The notes below the pieces were generated by a model. That model made no database searches and was not told the origin of the DNA. It saw only the letters and a list, made by a program, of their open reading frames with translations. A stretch of DNA of 64,000 nt from Corylus avellana (lineage: Eukaryota > Streptophyta > Magnoliopsida > Fagales > Betulaceae): assembly GCF_901000735.1 (NCBI RefSeq), contig NC_081541.1:39080446-39144445 (forward strand), given 5' to 3'. Every line of letters begins with the position of its first letter. Position 1 is the first letter of the stretch. Position numbers and translations under genes: made by a program. Below are positions 9,741 to 22,200 of the stretch, one piece after another.

Positions 9741-12653
9741 ATGGCGGAACCACTTCTCTCCTTTGTTGCGGAGCGAATCATTGAGGCTTTGTGCTCACCG
9801 GCTGTCAAACAGATCGGACTGTTCTGGGATGTCAAAGATGAGCTTCAAAGCCTGACCGACACCGTTTCAACAATCAACGATGTGCTTCTGGATGCGGAGG
9901 ACAAACAGACTGCAGGTAACCGTGCAGTTAAACGTTGGCTCGGAAGGCTAGAAGATGCCATGTATGATGCGGACGACTTGCTGGATGAAATTTCCACTGA
10001 AGCTCTACGAAGAGATATAATGACCCGTGAATGCGATGAGAAGGCCAAAAAGAACCAGCTTGCCTATCGTTTTAAAATGGGCCATAAGATTAAGGCTATG
10101 AGAAAGAGGTTAGATGCCATCAACGCAGATAGGCAGAATTTTCACTTGGAGGTACGCCGGGTTGAGCCACGAGTCGGGAACAGGGAGAGGGATAACACTC
10201 ATTCTTTGGTACGTGCGGAAACAGTTATTGGTCGAGAAGATGATAAGAAGGCTGTTATAGACTTTCTGCTGGACTCCAACGTTGAAGACAATGTTTCAAT
10301 CCTTCCAATTGTTGGCATCGGTGGATTGGGAAAGACTACACTCGCTCAATTCGTATTCAATGATGACCAAATCCAGAAACATTTTGAGCTCAAAATGTGG
10401 GTGTGTGTGTATGATTTCTTAGATATTAAAAATATTGTTGCAAAAGCCTTAGAATCTGCAGCCAAGGAGAAACCTGCAGACGCCGAAATAGATACATTGG
10501 TGGGTAAACTTAGAGAAAAATTCCAAGGAAAGAAATACTTCCTAGTGTTGGATGATGTGTGGAATGGTGATCATGGAAAATGGTGTCGCTTGAAACAAAT
10601 GCTGATGGGTGGTGCAAGAGGCAGTAGAATAGTAGTGACTACTCGCAATGAAATCGTTGCAAAGACCATCGGCCAGGAAAGTGTTGCAGGGATTATTGGG
10701 GCGGTTGAATCATATTCCTTAAAAGGTTTAGATGAAGAAGCATCATGGTCTTTATTTAAGCACAAGGCCTTTGAGAGAGGACAAGAGCCGGAGAATTCAA
10801 GCATGGTTGCACTTGGAAAGGAGATCGTAAAAAAGTGTTCAGGTGTCCCTTTGGCCATAACCACAATCGGAAGTTTACTGGGCTCCAAAAATTCAGAAGC
10901 AGAATGGGTGTCTTTTAAGAAGAATGAACTCTCAAAATTATCTCAGAATGTAAGTGACCTCTTACCTACTCTGAAGCTGAGTTTCGATCATCTTCCTTCA
11001 CATTTGAAGCAATGCTTCGCATATTGTAGTTTGTTTCCAAAGGATTACGTGTTTTGTGAAAAAGAACTTGTTCAGCTTTGGATAGCACAAGGGTTTGTAA
11101 AGTCTTGTGATGATGAAAGCCGATGCTTAGAAGAGGTTGGTACAGAGTATTTTATGGATTTACAATGGAGATCGTTCTTTCAAGAAGCTCTAACGACTAT
11201 GTCTGGTCTCATGAATAAATGCAAAATGCATGACCTCATGCATGATCTTGCCATATCAGTGGCAGGATCAGGATCGTTGATGGCCACATTAGGTGATAAG
11301 GAGACAAACCTTGATGAGAAAACGCGTCATCTATCATTACTTATTGGTTACGATAAACCTATTTCTTCATTGTGTGAAGCAAGTAGAATACGGTCATTTC
11401 TTTTTCTCAAAAACTATATGTATAAGATTGATTGTGATGCAATTTTTTCAAGTTTCAAGTTCTTGCGCATGTTGGATCTGTGGAGGAGAGATCTTGATTA
11501 TGTGCCAAGCTCTATCGGGGAGTTGAAGCATTTAAGGTGTCTTAATCTTTCTTCGAATAAGAATATTAAGAAGTTACCAGACTCTATAACTAGGTTGCAG
11601 AATTTGCAAACACTAGGACTCTCTTGTTGTCGCAGACTAGAAGAATTGCCGAGAGACCTTAAAAAATTGGTCAATCTCAGGCATCTTAAGATAGATTTTT
11701 GTGATGCTTTGACATATATGCCACGTGGATTGGGGCAACTGAATAATCTTGAGACGTTATCAAGATTTGTGGTCCACTCGGGTTCTCACTTCAAGAATTG
11801 CGGTGATTTACGAGAACTGAACGGACTCAATAAGCTGAGAGGAAGTTTAGAGATTAAAAATCTTGGACATGGGAAAGATGTTGCATTAGAATTTAAGGCT
11901 CTAAATCTAAAGGAGAAACAACATCTTCATGACTTGAGTTTAGAGTGGAGAACTACTGAAGGAGATGTCAATGATTGGGGCGTTGTCGATGATAAAATGC
12001 CATCCGAAGGCTTCCAACCGCCCCCAAATCTGAAACATCTACACTTAAATTACTATCGGGGTTCAAGGCTTCCGAATTGGGTTTGTTCATTGACAAATCT
12101 TGTGAGGTTGTGGCTACGTGATTGTCGCACATTGAAGTCTGTCCCCCTTCAACATCTCACTTCCGTTCAAGAATTGTCTATTATGGGTTGTGTTGAGCTT
12201 GAGCTAGCCAATGATGAGGATGGGATGAAATGGCAAGGCCTTACGAACCTCCTCGCTCTTTGCTTCAGTGGACTTCCAAATTTGGTTTCTCTCCCCTCAG
12301 GACTTCAACATGCTACCACTCTACAAAATCTTAGGATTAGGAATTGTGAAAGCTTGAAGGCTATACCAGAGTGGATCCACAACTTCAAATCACTTCAACA
12401 CTTTGAAATTTATAGATGCTCCAGTTTGACATCACTGCCTGAAGGAATGGGTAGGCTAATGTCTTTGAAGCGCCTAATAATTTGGGATTGTCCCATCTTT
12501 TTGCAAAGATGCAAGAAAGACACTGGTGAGGATTGGCCAAAGATTGCTCACATACCATCGTTAACCATATTGCAGCAAGAAGAAAATTCAAGCACCCATG
12601 CATCTTTGACCATTCAGGTATATTACTCATCATTTTTTTTGAATCCTTTATAG
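9741..12653 (+). CDS. CC-NB-ARC-LRR (CNL) disease-resistance protein, RGA-like
   Basis: A 970-residue single-exon frame opens at ATG 9741. Domain order is that of an intracellular plant immune receptor. An Rx-type N-terminal coiled coil (residues about 1-170) includes an EDVID-like block, EDAMYDADDLLDE (71-83). The NB-ARC follows: P-loop GIGGLGKTT (about 192-200), RNBS-A, kinase-2 YFLVLDDVW (about 267-275), RNBS-B GSRIVVTTRN (about 294), GLPL-type CSGVPLAI (about 366), RNBS-D CFAYCSLFPKDY (about 425) and an intact MHD (496-498). About 15 irregular leucine-rich repeats run from about 573 to 935. Such proteins bind ADP/ATP and trigger defence on effector detection; the effector cannot be guessed. 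All catalytic motifs are intact, so it is probably functional. CAG|GTATAT at 12614-12622 could be a splice donor, in which case the last 11 residues are intronic. Confidence 0.93.
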   Translation: MAEPLLSFVAERIIEALCSPAVKQIGLFWDVKDELQSLTDTVSTINDVLLDAEDKQTAGNRAVKRWLGRLEDAMYDADDLLDEISTEALRRDIMTRECDEKAKKNQLAYRFKMGHKIKAMRKRLDAINADRQNFHLEVRRVEPRVGNRERDNTHSLVRAETVIGREDDKKAVIDFLLDSNVEDNVSILPIVGIGGLGKTTLAQFVFNDDQIQKHFELKMWVCVYDFLDIKNIVAKALESAAKEKPADAEIDTLVGKLREKFQGKKYFLVLDDVWNGDHGKWCRLKQMLMGGARGSRIVVTTRNEIVAKTIGQESVAGIIGAVESYSLKGLDEEASWSLFKHKAFERGQEPENSSMVALGKEIVKKCSGVPLAITTIGSLLGSKNSEAEWVSFKKNELSKLSQNVSDLLPTLKLSFDHLPSHLKQCFAYCSLFPKDYVFCEKELVQLWIAQGFVKSCDDESRCLEEVGTEYFMDLQWRSFFQEALTTMSGLMNKCKMHDLMHDLAISVAGSGSLMATLGDKETNLDEKTRHLSLLIGYDKPISSLCEASRIRSFLFLKNYMYKIDCDAIFSSFKFLRMLDLWRRDLDYVPSSIGELKHLRCLNLSSNKNIKKLPDSITRLQNLQTLGLSCCRRLEELPRDLKKLVNLRHLKIDFCDALTYMPRGLGQLNNLETLSRFVVHSGSHFKNCGDLRELNGLNKLRGSLEIKNLGHGKDVALEFKALNLKEKQHLHDLSLEWRTTEGDVNDWGVVDDKMPSEGFQPPPNLKHLHLNYYRGSRLPNWVCSLTNLVRLWLRDCRTLKSVPLQHLTSVQELSIMGCVELELANDEDGMKWQGLTNLLALCFSGLPNLVSLPSGLQHATTLQNLRIRNCESLKAIPEWIHNFKSLQHFEIYRCSSLTSLPEGMGRLMSLKRLIIWDCPIFLQRCKKDTGEDWPKIAHIPSLTILQQEENSSTHASLTIQVYYSSFFLNPL
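12617..12622 (+). other. Possible 5' splice site near the 3' end of the CNL gene
   Basis: The coding frame reads ACC ATT CAG then GTATAT, a good donor, shortly after the conserved RGA C-terminal stretch (GEDWPKIAHIPSL). RGA-type genes often have introns after the LRR or in the 3' UTR. A candidate downstream exon lies at about 14024-14119 (acceptor TTTGTAG, donor GTGAGT). Only transcript data can settle it. Confidence 0.3.
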
Positions 12654-15600
12654 AAATTGAAGTACGTATCTTCTTCCCCTTCATTTTCTTCATTTTTCTC
12701 TTTTAAGTGTTTCTCAGTATCCAAACGTTGGTCTTGTTTTTCAGCTTCTTCTTATTCTTTGATTTTGTACTTTCACCTGGTTATTGCAATTTGATGATTT
12801 ACTTATTTGATTATGCATATCGGTAGCTTTTCTTGGTACTGAAACTAAGACCATGGGGCATGCATTTATTCACTATCTCTTTTTCTCGCGCTTTCGGTTG
12901 ATTTGGTAGCTTGGAAAAATTATGAATTCTGATCAAATTCTTCTAAATTGTTGAGATTACTTAAATTTATCAATCCACGATCAAGTATTGTATATTTTCA
13001 TGCGATTCTTATTGCATTTGCTAAAATCATATAGGTTTGTGCACACTATTTAACAATCCTCTGGTAGTCAAAAGTCTGAAAGTGTCGAACAATATTTTTT
13101 GTGTTCAACTTTAAGGGAGCGGGAGGTGAAGAGCAACCTACAAAATGAAATGGCAGTACCTCAGACAAGGTCATTGTAAGAGCCTTTCAGGTTTACACAC
13201 TATAGTCTATTTTGGGAAGTAGCCAATCTTTTCCCCTGAATAATCTTTAATCCCAAAGAAACAGACAGCAAAGAATAGTCATAGATAGTGCTGTCAACAA
13301 AACTACTCATAAGCTTCTTGGATGGAGCACAACTATAATTTTGCACACTGTTAGGTTGAAAAAGGTAGGTTTCATGCATTTATGGGCTTGATATTGTCAA
13401 ATTAAAAGTAGTGGGAGTTTCTTATTGATGGATCAAAGTTTTTGATTTTCTGAACGTTTCTGAATCAAGTTTCAAAAATCTTGTTTCTACGTTGAAATAT
13501 TATAAAATTCCAATCAAGTATATACTTACCAAAAGGATATATCGGTTTAAGAATGTATGGGTTTCCCTGAACCATTATTAGCTAATAGAAGCGCATTGGC
13601 TGTGATTAAATGGTTTGGTTACTTTTTATGGTTCTTGAGGAGTCAAGAAGCATTCCTATATCTAGGCCACAAAAGATAGTCAGGAAGCATTGCCCTCAAA
13701 TGCGACATTGATTAAAAATGAGGATACTGAATGCATAGCATGTGAATTTTACTTTTCAGAAATTTTAGAATATGAGTTACCTTTTATTCCCTGAAAGGGA
13801 AAAGGGAAAGTGTACAAGGAAATTTTCACTCGTTTACGGGATATAGTCGTCTTTTGATTGGATTGGGTTAGCATGCCTATTGCCTTGTTCATTTAGTGAT
13901 TGATGTGCCAGTGAGAAGACTGAAGGATATGATTAAAATAAAAAATTAGCGGGCATGATATGATAATCTATTGACTTGAATAAAATGTCTCCTACCATCT
14001 GTAATGTTTGTCATAATTTGTAGGGATCTCATGAATGAAGAGAGGAACATGCAGTGAAGGTCTAGGAGAAGGAACTAGAAAAGTGTTTCCATGGAAGATG
14101 CTACATACATATCTACTGTGAGTATTCTTTCCCCTGTTTATGTCATAAGAGAAGGAAATAGAAAATCAGCACTTGTATCTGCGATTGTGGGCTTTCTCTG
14201 AACCTTATTCATGGATGTAAAACTTGCTGGCAATCTTTTGTTTTTGGAGAGCCTGGTCATTGTATGAGTGTATGCTTGCTATAACTCTGACTGTTTATGT
14301 TCATCTCTGTATGATTAAAAGTGAATATGAAGATATTTGCCCCTAGTTGAATTTTACCTTACATATAATGAACAGAAAATGGCTACTTGTGGTTCTAATC
14401 TCAACTACTAAATTGTACTCTCAAAAAAGAGAAATTCCTCAGGATGGCAAAGTGATTCATGATATTACAAAATTGATTAGGTGAGCATACTCATACCATT
14501 TAGAAAAGAGGATTTTCCAAGCCGCGTTTCCAGAAATAGATAGTAAAAACTTTACTGCCAGCAGAGCCAGCCCAAAATCAAGCAAAAGGCAGGCCTGTAG
14601 GGGGCCTCTTGATCATCTAAATAAATTAAAAATTGCATCATTCATGTCTACATGATTGCTGGAGATATTGTTTTACTTATTAGTATAAGAAATGACAAAA
14701 TTGAGTGGATCATTACTATCCTATCATTACTGCTGTTTCATGTTTGTTGCTTGTAGGAAATTTTTCTTTTCAGCTGTAATCTATATTTTTTTTTATCAAT
14801 TTCCTTTTGCAGCATCTGAGCTCGAAATTTAAAAGTTGATGGCTATATTTAATTTAATTCCTATGCAGGTGAATGGTAGATGCATGATAAGTTATCTGTT
14901 GCCATTGATTTTTTCCTCCATGATTGCCATGATGTTTATTAAATTCGTTTTGTTCTTAAACATTTTGTAATTGTTTTAGTATCTCTGCTCTTATGGCTTT
15001 TATTAAGTTATCTATACCTGTTTATGTTCTTCTCTTTCCAGATTGTTTATAGTTTTTAGTATCTTGACTGACATTCTTTATTTTTCTTGGTTCAACCAGT
15101 TGAAATATGTGAAATGATTGGGATGATTGGCACAACACGTATACTCATGCCAAAAGCAATGGTGTTGAAGTCTTGGATCTTGTTAATTTAGTATTTTAAA
15201 TCTTTTGTTAATTGTGATCAATATTGAAGGCCATCACAGTATGTTGAAGTCATATGGATCCTGTGGGTGTTGTATCTTACTTTATGAATTATGGATCAGT
15301 TAATCAGGTAGTAATCTCTGTATGAATTATGACATGTGACAATATCAATATTGCAATTGGTATGAGTGAAAAGAGAAATGCTATTTGTTCTTCTTCTGTC
15401 TTTTTTTATTTTATTTTTTATTTTTTATTTTTTTTTAAAAAATAATAATAATAATAAAAAAAAAACGAGTCATTGGATTTGTAGGATTCATATCTTCAAC
15501 CATGTGGATTTTACAAATCCAATGGCTGGTTAGTTCTCTTTAGTGAAAACATGTTTATGGTTGAACAACATACATCTGAGAATGAAGCTGTGGAGCATGA

Positions 15601-18425
15601 ATTATTGGAACCCCCCAATTACAAGTTATATTAGATGGAATCAACTTTTCTCAATTTTAACCAATTATATAATAATGGTAATTTAGCTTGAGAACAAGGA
15701 AAAGAAAAGATACTACTTTTCCTTAAAAGGATATATTTATGCAATGGTGAGAAAACTTGAACACAGGTTTTATTAAGTTGGCTTTGCAATTGCCTAGGAG
15801 ATTACTAATGAATCCATTGCAATAGACCCATACCCATTAATAGTTGTATGAAATGTCATTCATACGAAGTTCATATAATTTTTAGTTGGGACTTTGGTTG
15901 CTTTAATTTGAATCCAGACGGTCTTTCTTTGATTTTTCCTCCTACTTAGATATAGTGTATTGCTTTCACAGGAAAATATAGAGATATATTTCTTGGATTT
16001 TTCCTCCCACTTGCATATAGTGTATTGTTTTCACAGGAAAATATAGAGATATATTTATAGAAGACCAATCAAGCTAATTTAGTGTGCTGATTGCAGCATT
16101 TGCAGTTGTATATCTGTTTTCCTCTGTTTCCGTGTGAGAACTCTCCCACATGGTTCTCTACTATCTTTCAAAAATTCAAAGTATCAAATTCCAAATCTTA
16201 AAAGCATTTACACTTGCAGTTGTGATTCAAAGTTAAGAAGATAGCAAGGAAACCTTCTACAAAATGTGCCATCCTCGAACATGAGTTCTTTTATTATGTG
16301 TTTTTTAGTTTGTCTTCGGCCTTAATTGGATTCACTTATGATCTCTTCTACCCAGAAACAACTATTGTGGTTTCTCCTACCCAAAATGATTAATATTATC
16401 AATATATTTTTGTTATTAGTTATGGGATTCCATCAATACCCTACTCGGCTTTTACCGAGTCGATGGTCGGATTTAGGATATTTTGGTCAATAAAGAAGTC
16501 TGCAATCTGTAGTTAAGCTGTAATGCCTCATGTTTCCTAGCAAGGAAAATGTCTACTTAATTACTTCCACGTTTGGTTTAAGAAACCACAGTGCAATTTT
16601 TAGAAGTGACCACAAGTGGGTCTTATAGATTATTTTTTTAAAAAAAAATGTACGAAGATGAACAGAGATATATATAAAAGAAGGATCTTTAAGTAGAGGG
16701 GATGTTACACTTTATTATCTAAATTAATTATCTCTCAACTATCTATTTTGTAAATTTACTATTGGATGATTTGTGAGACCTACGCCTAGGCAAATTCACC
16801 GCCTACCGACTTTCGACCGCCTACTGACCGATAGCCGACCGACTTCTACCTACACCGATTAACCAATGGGCGGTAGGCAAAACATTTTTTTTTTTCTTTC
16901 GACAAATTCGGTTCGGTAGGCAAAATAAAATTTGTTAACCGAACTGACTTTACCAACCGCTTATCGGTGTCGAGACAAAAATTTGGAGGAATAAGTCGGC
17001 GAAATTTCCGACTTTACCGACATTTTGGCAAAACAAAAATTTTTCTACCAACTTTAACTGACGCCCAGCCCTGATAAAAAATAAAATGAAAAATGATAAT
17101 AGGATTCCTTTGGCTTTATTGAATGTGGCTTATGCTATAAATGGATTGCAATATTTGCACGTTTTATATTTGCTTTCCTTTGTCTCTGTCTCTCTCCCAC
17201 GGTCCTTCTTTCAAAGTATCAAATTCCAAATTGTAAAAGCATTTATACTTACAGTTATGATTCAGAACTGAGAAAATAGCAAGTAAAACTTCTACAAAAT
17301 GTGTCCATCTTTGCTGAAACATTGCTTTTAAAGCTTTGAGCTCAGGTTTTCACAATCTTTTCTTCTATTCATGGAATGGCTAATATTTTATCATCTTGAT
17401 CAATAGTGTATGAGATCCTTCTTAAAAAGGGAGAGTTGTAATACCAATATTAACATATTATGGCCATACAGGGCACAGTATCAACAGAATGTTGAAGCAT
17501 AAAGCTAAACATTGTTCCTAATTGAACAGCTTGAAGAATTGCTCCGTGACATTATCACTATAGTCGTCAAAACTTTATTCAAATCAGTAAAAATTCTAGA
17601 AGACGAGTCACTGCCATCATTTTAGAGGCACATTTAAGAAAAACTCTTTTCTCAACGGTTTATATGAGATTAATGTTAAATATATATTGGTATATTTAAC
17701 GGTTTATATGAGATTAATGTTGACATTTAAAAATTTAATAATAATATAGCATTATATACACTTTTAAATACAAACTTTAAATTGTAGAATTTGTTAACCA
17801 ATTGATGACCCACAGCTAAATTTATTTTCTACTAGGGATAATTGAAAGAAATTGAAAGTTCGATACCATTAACTGATTGTTTTTTAACTCCATAGGATAC
17901 TTTCAAAACGCGTGAAAGTTTGATACCTTATATTAACTTGAATATATTACTTCAATTGCTAAAGCCTGGCATCAACTTCCAAAGTCTCTATTCAAGTTCA
18001 GTAACTTGCTGTGATTCTGCAAACGCTCTCTCAATTTCACATCAGCAGTTGCCTCATCCACCATGACACTGCTCGATAGCAGCAGCATTGCAGCCAATCT
18101 CCTTAATCGGAGTTCATCTCAACATATGTCTTCTAGAGCTTATGGTTTATTATAACAGCAACCATAGCTTTCATTTCTAAAGTTGTCGAGTCAAGTATAG
18201 CTGATAAAATGTCTTCTGTAATTTTAACTTTGTAAGTTTGTAATCTCTATATATTCAAATAAATACAGCAGCTTGAATTATTTCTCCAAAATCAACCCTA
18301 TTTCACTTTCTTTCAAGAGATATCTACATATCAAATGTGACTTTGGCCAATGTAGATATATCTACATATCAAATTTGTACATGAGTCTTTACTGATACAT
18401 TAGACGTACCCAAAAGAAGCAAGAA
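12654..18425. other. Gene-poor region downstream of the CNL gene
   Basis: No protein-coding gene is supported. The first 1-3 kb may be spliced 3' UTR of the resistance gene. A 65-bp tandem duplication occupies 15931-16058. About 16770-17067 is a hAT-like segment full of CCGACC/GGTCGG words, similar to that at 4690-5025. Near 17659 and 17701 a 21-bp word is repeated. About 18180-18300 looks like the promoter-distal end of an LTR (short TATA-like stretch followed by a TTGAATTATT tail), too degraded to name. Confidence 0.4.
15931..16058. repeat. 65-bp tandem duplication
   Basis: Two adjacent copies starting at 15931 and 15996 share GATTTTTCCTCC, ATAGTGTATTG and CACAGGAAAATATAGAG with only a few differences. 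No coding content. It is probably a recent local slippage or unequal-repair event. Confidence 0.8.
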
Positions 18426-18785
18426 GGGGTAATTACATTTTCCTCCATCAACTACAACGCATTTTCACTTTCTTCCCATGAACTACCAATTGTACCACCC
18501 AACCCCATGAATTACCATTTTGTGCTCAAAACCCTCATTCCGTTAGTTAAAGGCAGACGGTCAACCTGTCACTTTGCCTCCATGAACTACAACACATTGT
18601 CACTTTGCCCCCCATGAACTATATAATGCATTGTCACTTTAACCGTTTGAGTTAACGTCTTTGACTGACGGAATTGAGTTTTTGACACAAAATGGTAGTT
18701 CATGGGGTCGGGTGGTATAATTAGTAGTTTATAAGGAGAAAGTGAAAATGCATTGTAGTTGATGGAGAAAAAAGGTAATTACCCC
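18426..18785. mobile_element. 360-bp foldback MITE (GGGGTAATTAC ends)
   Basis: The ends read GGGGTAATTAC and its complement, and complementarity continues inward through CCTCCATCAACTACA and GCATTTTCACTTTC. The middle holds further inverted CCATGAACTACCA words. No ORF. The element at 31347-31691 has similar ends (GGGGAAATTATCC) and the same internal vocabulary, so they are members of one family. It lies about 430 bp past the VTE5 stop codon, in or near its 3' UTR. Confidence 0.75.
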
Positions 18786-19214
18786 AAGCAGGAATTCTCA
18801 CAAAAATGACCAATAAGATACGGGCAGTATTCAAGAACCCAAAAACAGAAGAAAATATCCAAATCAAACAGAAAGAAAGATAACCTGTACATGAAAATAG
18901 TAAATCAAAAAGGTCATAAATAAGCAAAAGAGCTCTGCATGATGAAGGCCAAATGGTTTTGGATAAGACTATTTTGTTGGCTTACGCGAATGGATCCTTA
19001 AATATGAAATAAAGCCATATGATTTGTTCTGAAAGTCAAGATATTGAAGTAATAAACTGCGCTCATTTGGTTCAATAAAAAAGAGAGCATAAAATATTAA
19101 CAAATGCGTCACGGAGGCAATGATTTACAGGGCATTTGAGGAGACCCACAATAAACAGAACACATCAATTACAGGACTAATCTAAGGAAGGGAGAGAAAA
19201 AACAGGGCAATGAG

Positions 19215-22200
19215 CTAGAGACCAAAACTCAAAAACCCCGCTGCCATGCTTGCCAAAGGAACAGATATGTTGTCATCTACCACCTCTGTGGTTGAAAAGG
19301 ATTCCACCACTGTTGCAACCAGAGATATTAGAGCAACCTTTTGTGCCGTCCAGATCCAATCCAATTGGAAATATCCAAGAGCTGAATAGTAATACAGCAT
19401 CCTGCATTGTAAACATAATTTTCATGTGAATGCCAAAATTCATATATAGCACTTAAGTTTTGATAAAGTATTTGGTTGGCCACAATGGTGATTTCAAACG
19501 CACCCAATGGAAATCAGGAATCCAAAAACAAACATGGATATGCTACCCGCCCAACTCTTCTGTTGATTATAAGGAAGCTTCGAGGATCCAAATCTTCTAC
19601 CTATGATATCAGCAATACCTACAAGCCATCAAGTTAAAAGTTAATGATTGGAAGGAGTTAGGCATAGCTGAGCTTGGAGGACAGGTATTACCATCACCAC
19701 CACACATCATTGCCAGTGAGATCACTCCAACAGGAGATTCACGCCAAAAGACAAGAGCACATAAAATCAACACTAGAACATAATACAGAGGACCTCTAAG
19801 TAACTCCCTACAAGCATGGAAATATCGAAGCAAAATCACTAATAATATCTCTACTATCACAAAGAGATGAATCCAAATAGATTGACAATGATGAGAGAGA
19901 AAAAATACTCTGGTTTGCCTTCTCGAGTAACAGATTTTATGAGCCCTTCATCAGAAGCCAATGAGAGACCATGGATGACAAGCCTCGAGCAATTCACAAA
20001 AGGAACCAGAGAAGCAAAGTAGCGAGCCTCTGTTGAGGGGCTATTCTAGGATTAAATGACCAAATGAAGTAGTTAAGGAGGACGGCAGCTCAAACCACTG
20101 GCTTTAATATGAATAAACCGATTAGGATTTTGAATCCAGAGAGAATCAAAGGGAAAGGATACCTGAAAATTGGCCAAGAAACCATGAAAAGCAGCCCAGA
20201 TAATATATGCACCAGCTTTCGGCTCAAACTCTGCTCAATATAGAAAAGAAATTTTGTCAAAGAGAAGCAAAACTATGTGTTACAAAGCTATATATATATA
20301 TAAACAACCTATGAACGTCCTTGCATCTGGTTCAAAGTGTAAAGTTAATATGTTTAGCCTGTCACTTCACAAATTAATTTCACCCACATTATCATCATGT
20401 ATGGACAAATTGGTTTTCTTTTTGTCAATGAAAAAAGATATCCTACCAATAATTTATTGTATTCTAATTTTTTATTGCGAAGGAATTAAGTGCAAAATTA
20501 AGGAAAAGTGAGAAAAAAAAAACTCAATGACTTGGCATTTTCTGATTGGTTAAGAGGTAATGTGTATCTTTTACGTTAACTTTACTCTTTGGACATGACT
20601 ATGAGGGGATTAAAAAATTATGGCCTAAACTTTATGGAGGTTCTGTGTCTTTAAGGGCTAACCACATAGGGGTAAAACTTAATTATCCCTTCTTGTCACA
20701 AGGAAAATTACCTCACAAAATGACTCTTCCATAAACAATATATGCATTTGGAAGGCATTGTATGCACAAAATCAAGATTCAACAGACACCATTTAAGAAG
20801 TCCAACTAAGACACTTCATATCAAGAAAATTGGTACCATATACTCCAAACATAAATTTCCTAGAAACTAAAAATGTCGAAGACGTAGATATCCTTAGGCT
20901 CCATTTGTTTCAACATAAAACAATTTTTGTAAAACATTTTCATTATTTTCTGGTGTTTGGCTACGTTTGAAAAACTTGGTCAAGTGTAAATTGTCGATCA
21001 ACCATAATACACCCCATTGTTTTTTGTAAAATGGTTTTACATTTTTTTAATGCATAAAACATTTTCCTTCTACAGCTCCATTCTTCAAACACCACCCCCC
21101 CCCCCCCCCCCCAAACGCTCACACCATGACACACCCCTAACACCACTCCTTCTCCTGTGGCACTAACCCCATAAGAGCCATCTCAACAGTTAAAAATGTT
21201 TTTCTAACATTTTCAGTATGAACCAAACAATGAAAATCGTTTTTAAGATGACAACAAAACACTGAAAAATCAATAGCTTTCTTCTTCTTATTATAAGTAC
21301 TTAAAATATCATTAAAGGCGCAAAAGGCCCAACCCAAGTACACAGGGAGCATACAAGAGATACAGCTATCTAGAAAGAGAAACAAGTTCAGATGTAAGGT
21401 AGCTTTATAGTCGCAAAGAGTTTTGAAAAAGAAAGACTTTGGCTTGTTAGTTAATGTGTTTTAGAAAGTGTTTTTTGTTTTTTGTTTGAAAAAAGTTTCT
21501 AATGTAACATAAAGGTGAAAATTGTTTTTGTGTTTTTAGGAGTGTTTTGCGTTTGGATTGTTTATTAATGTTTTTGTTTTGAGTAGAGAAAACAAAAGAT
21601 AGAAAACAAAAATTTTAACAAATGAAACTTCCACCACTGCCATTTCGCATTCTTCATAATTTCTATTATTTCTTTCACTCCAAAGACACCAAAAGGGAAG
21701 ATGAAACCATCTTCCACACAACTGCACTTTGAGAACTGCCTCCCAACCCTCTCCAACAAACGAAAAGATCTACTACTCTTCTAGTTCTAGGCATACCAAA
21801 GCTAACCCGACACAATTGAAAATATCACTCCACAAAGCATTGGCAATATCACAATGGAGAAGAAGATGATCCATAGTCTCTCTACTGCTCTTATACATAC
21901 AAAACCAGTAAACCACAATGACACGTTGTTTCCTTAATTATCTATGGTGAGGATCTTCCCTAGGTCGGCCGTCCAAGCAAAAAAGGCCGCTTTCAAGAAG
22001 ACCTTATGCACCAAATCCTCTTCCAAACGAAGGGAGTCCTATCATAAGGTACAACAACCTTATAGAAAGATCTAACATCAAACATCTCTCTCTTTGGAAG
22101 GACCCAACATAACTTGTCTTCACCTCCCTGCCTCATTCTAAAGGAATAGTTTTTCCGCAAAATATTTTCAATTGAAAAAATGCTTTAAGTCAAGACAAAA

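Noticed and set aside
18000..18160. Possible coding remnant around CCATGACACTGC
   Set aside because: Only a short frame is open, without splice partners; the following sequence looks like an LTR end, so I left it unassigned.
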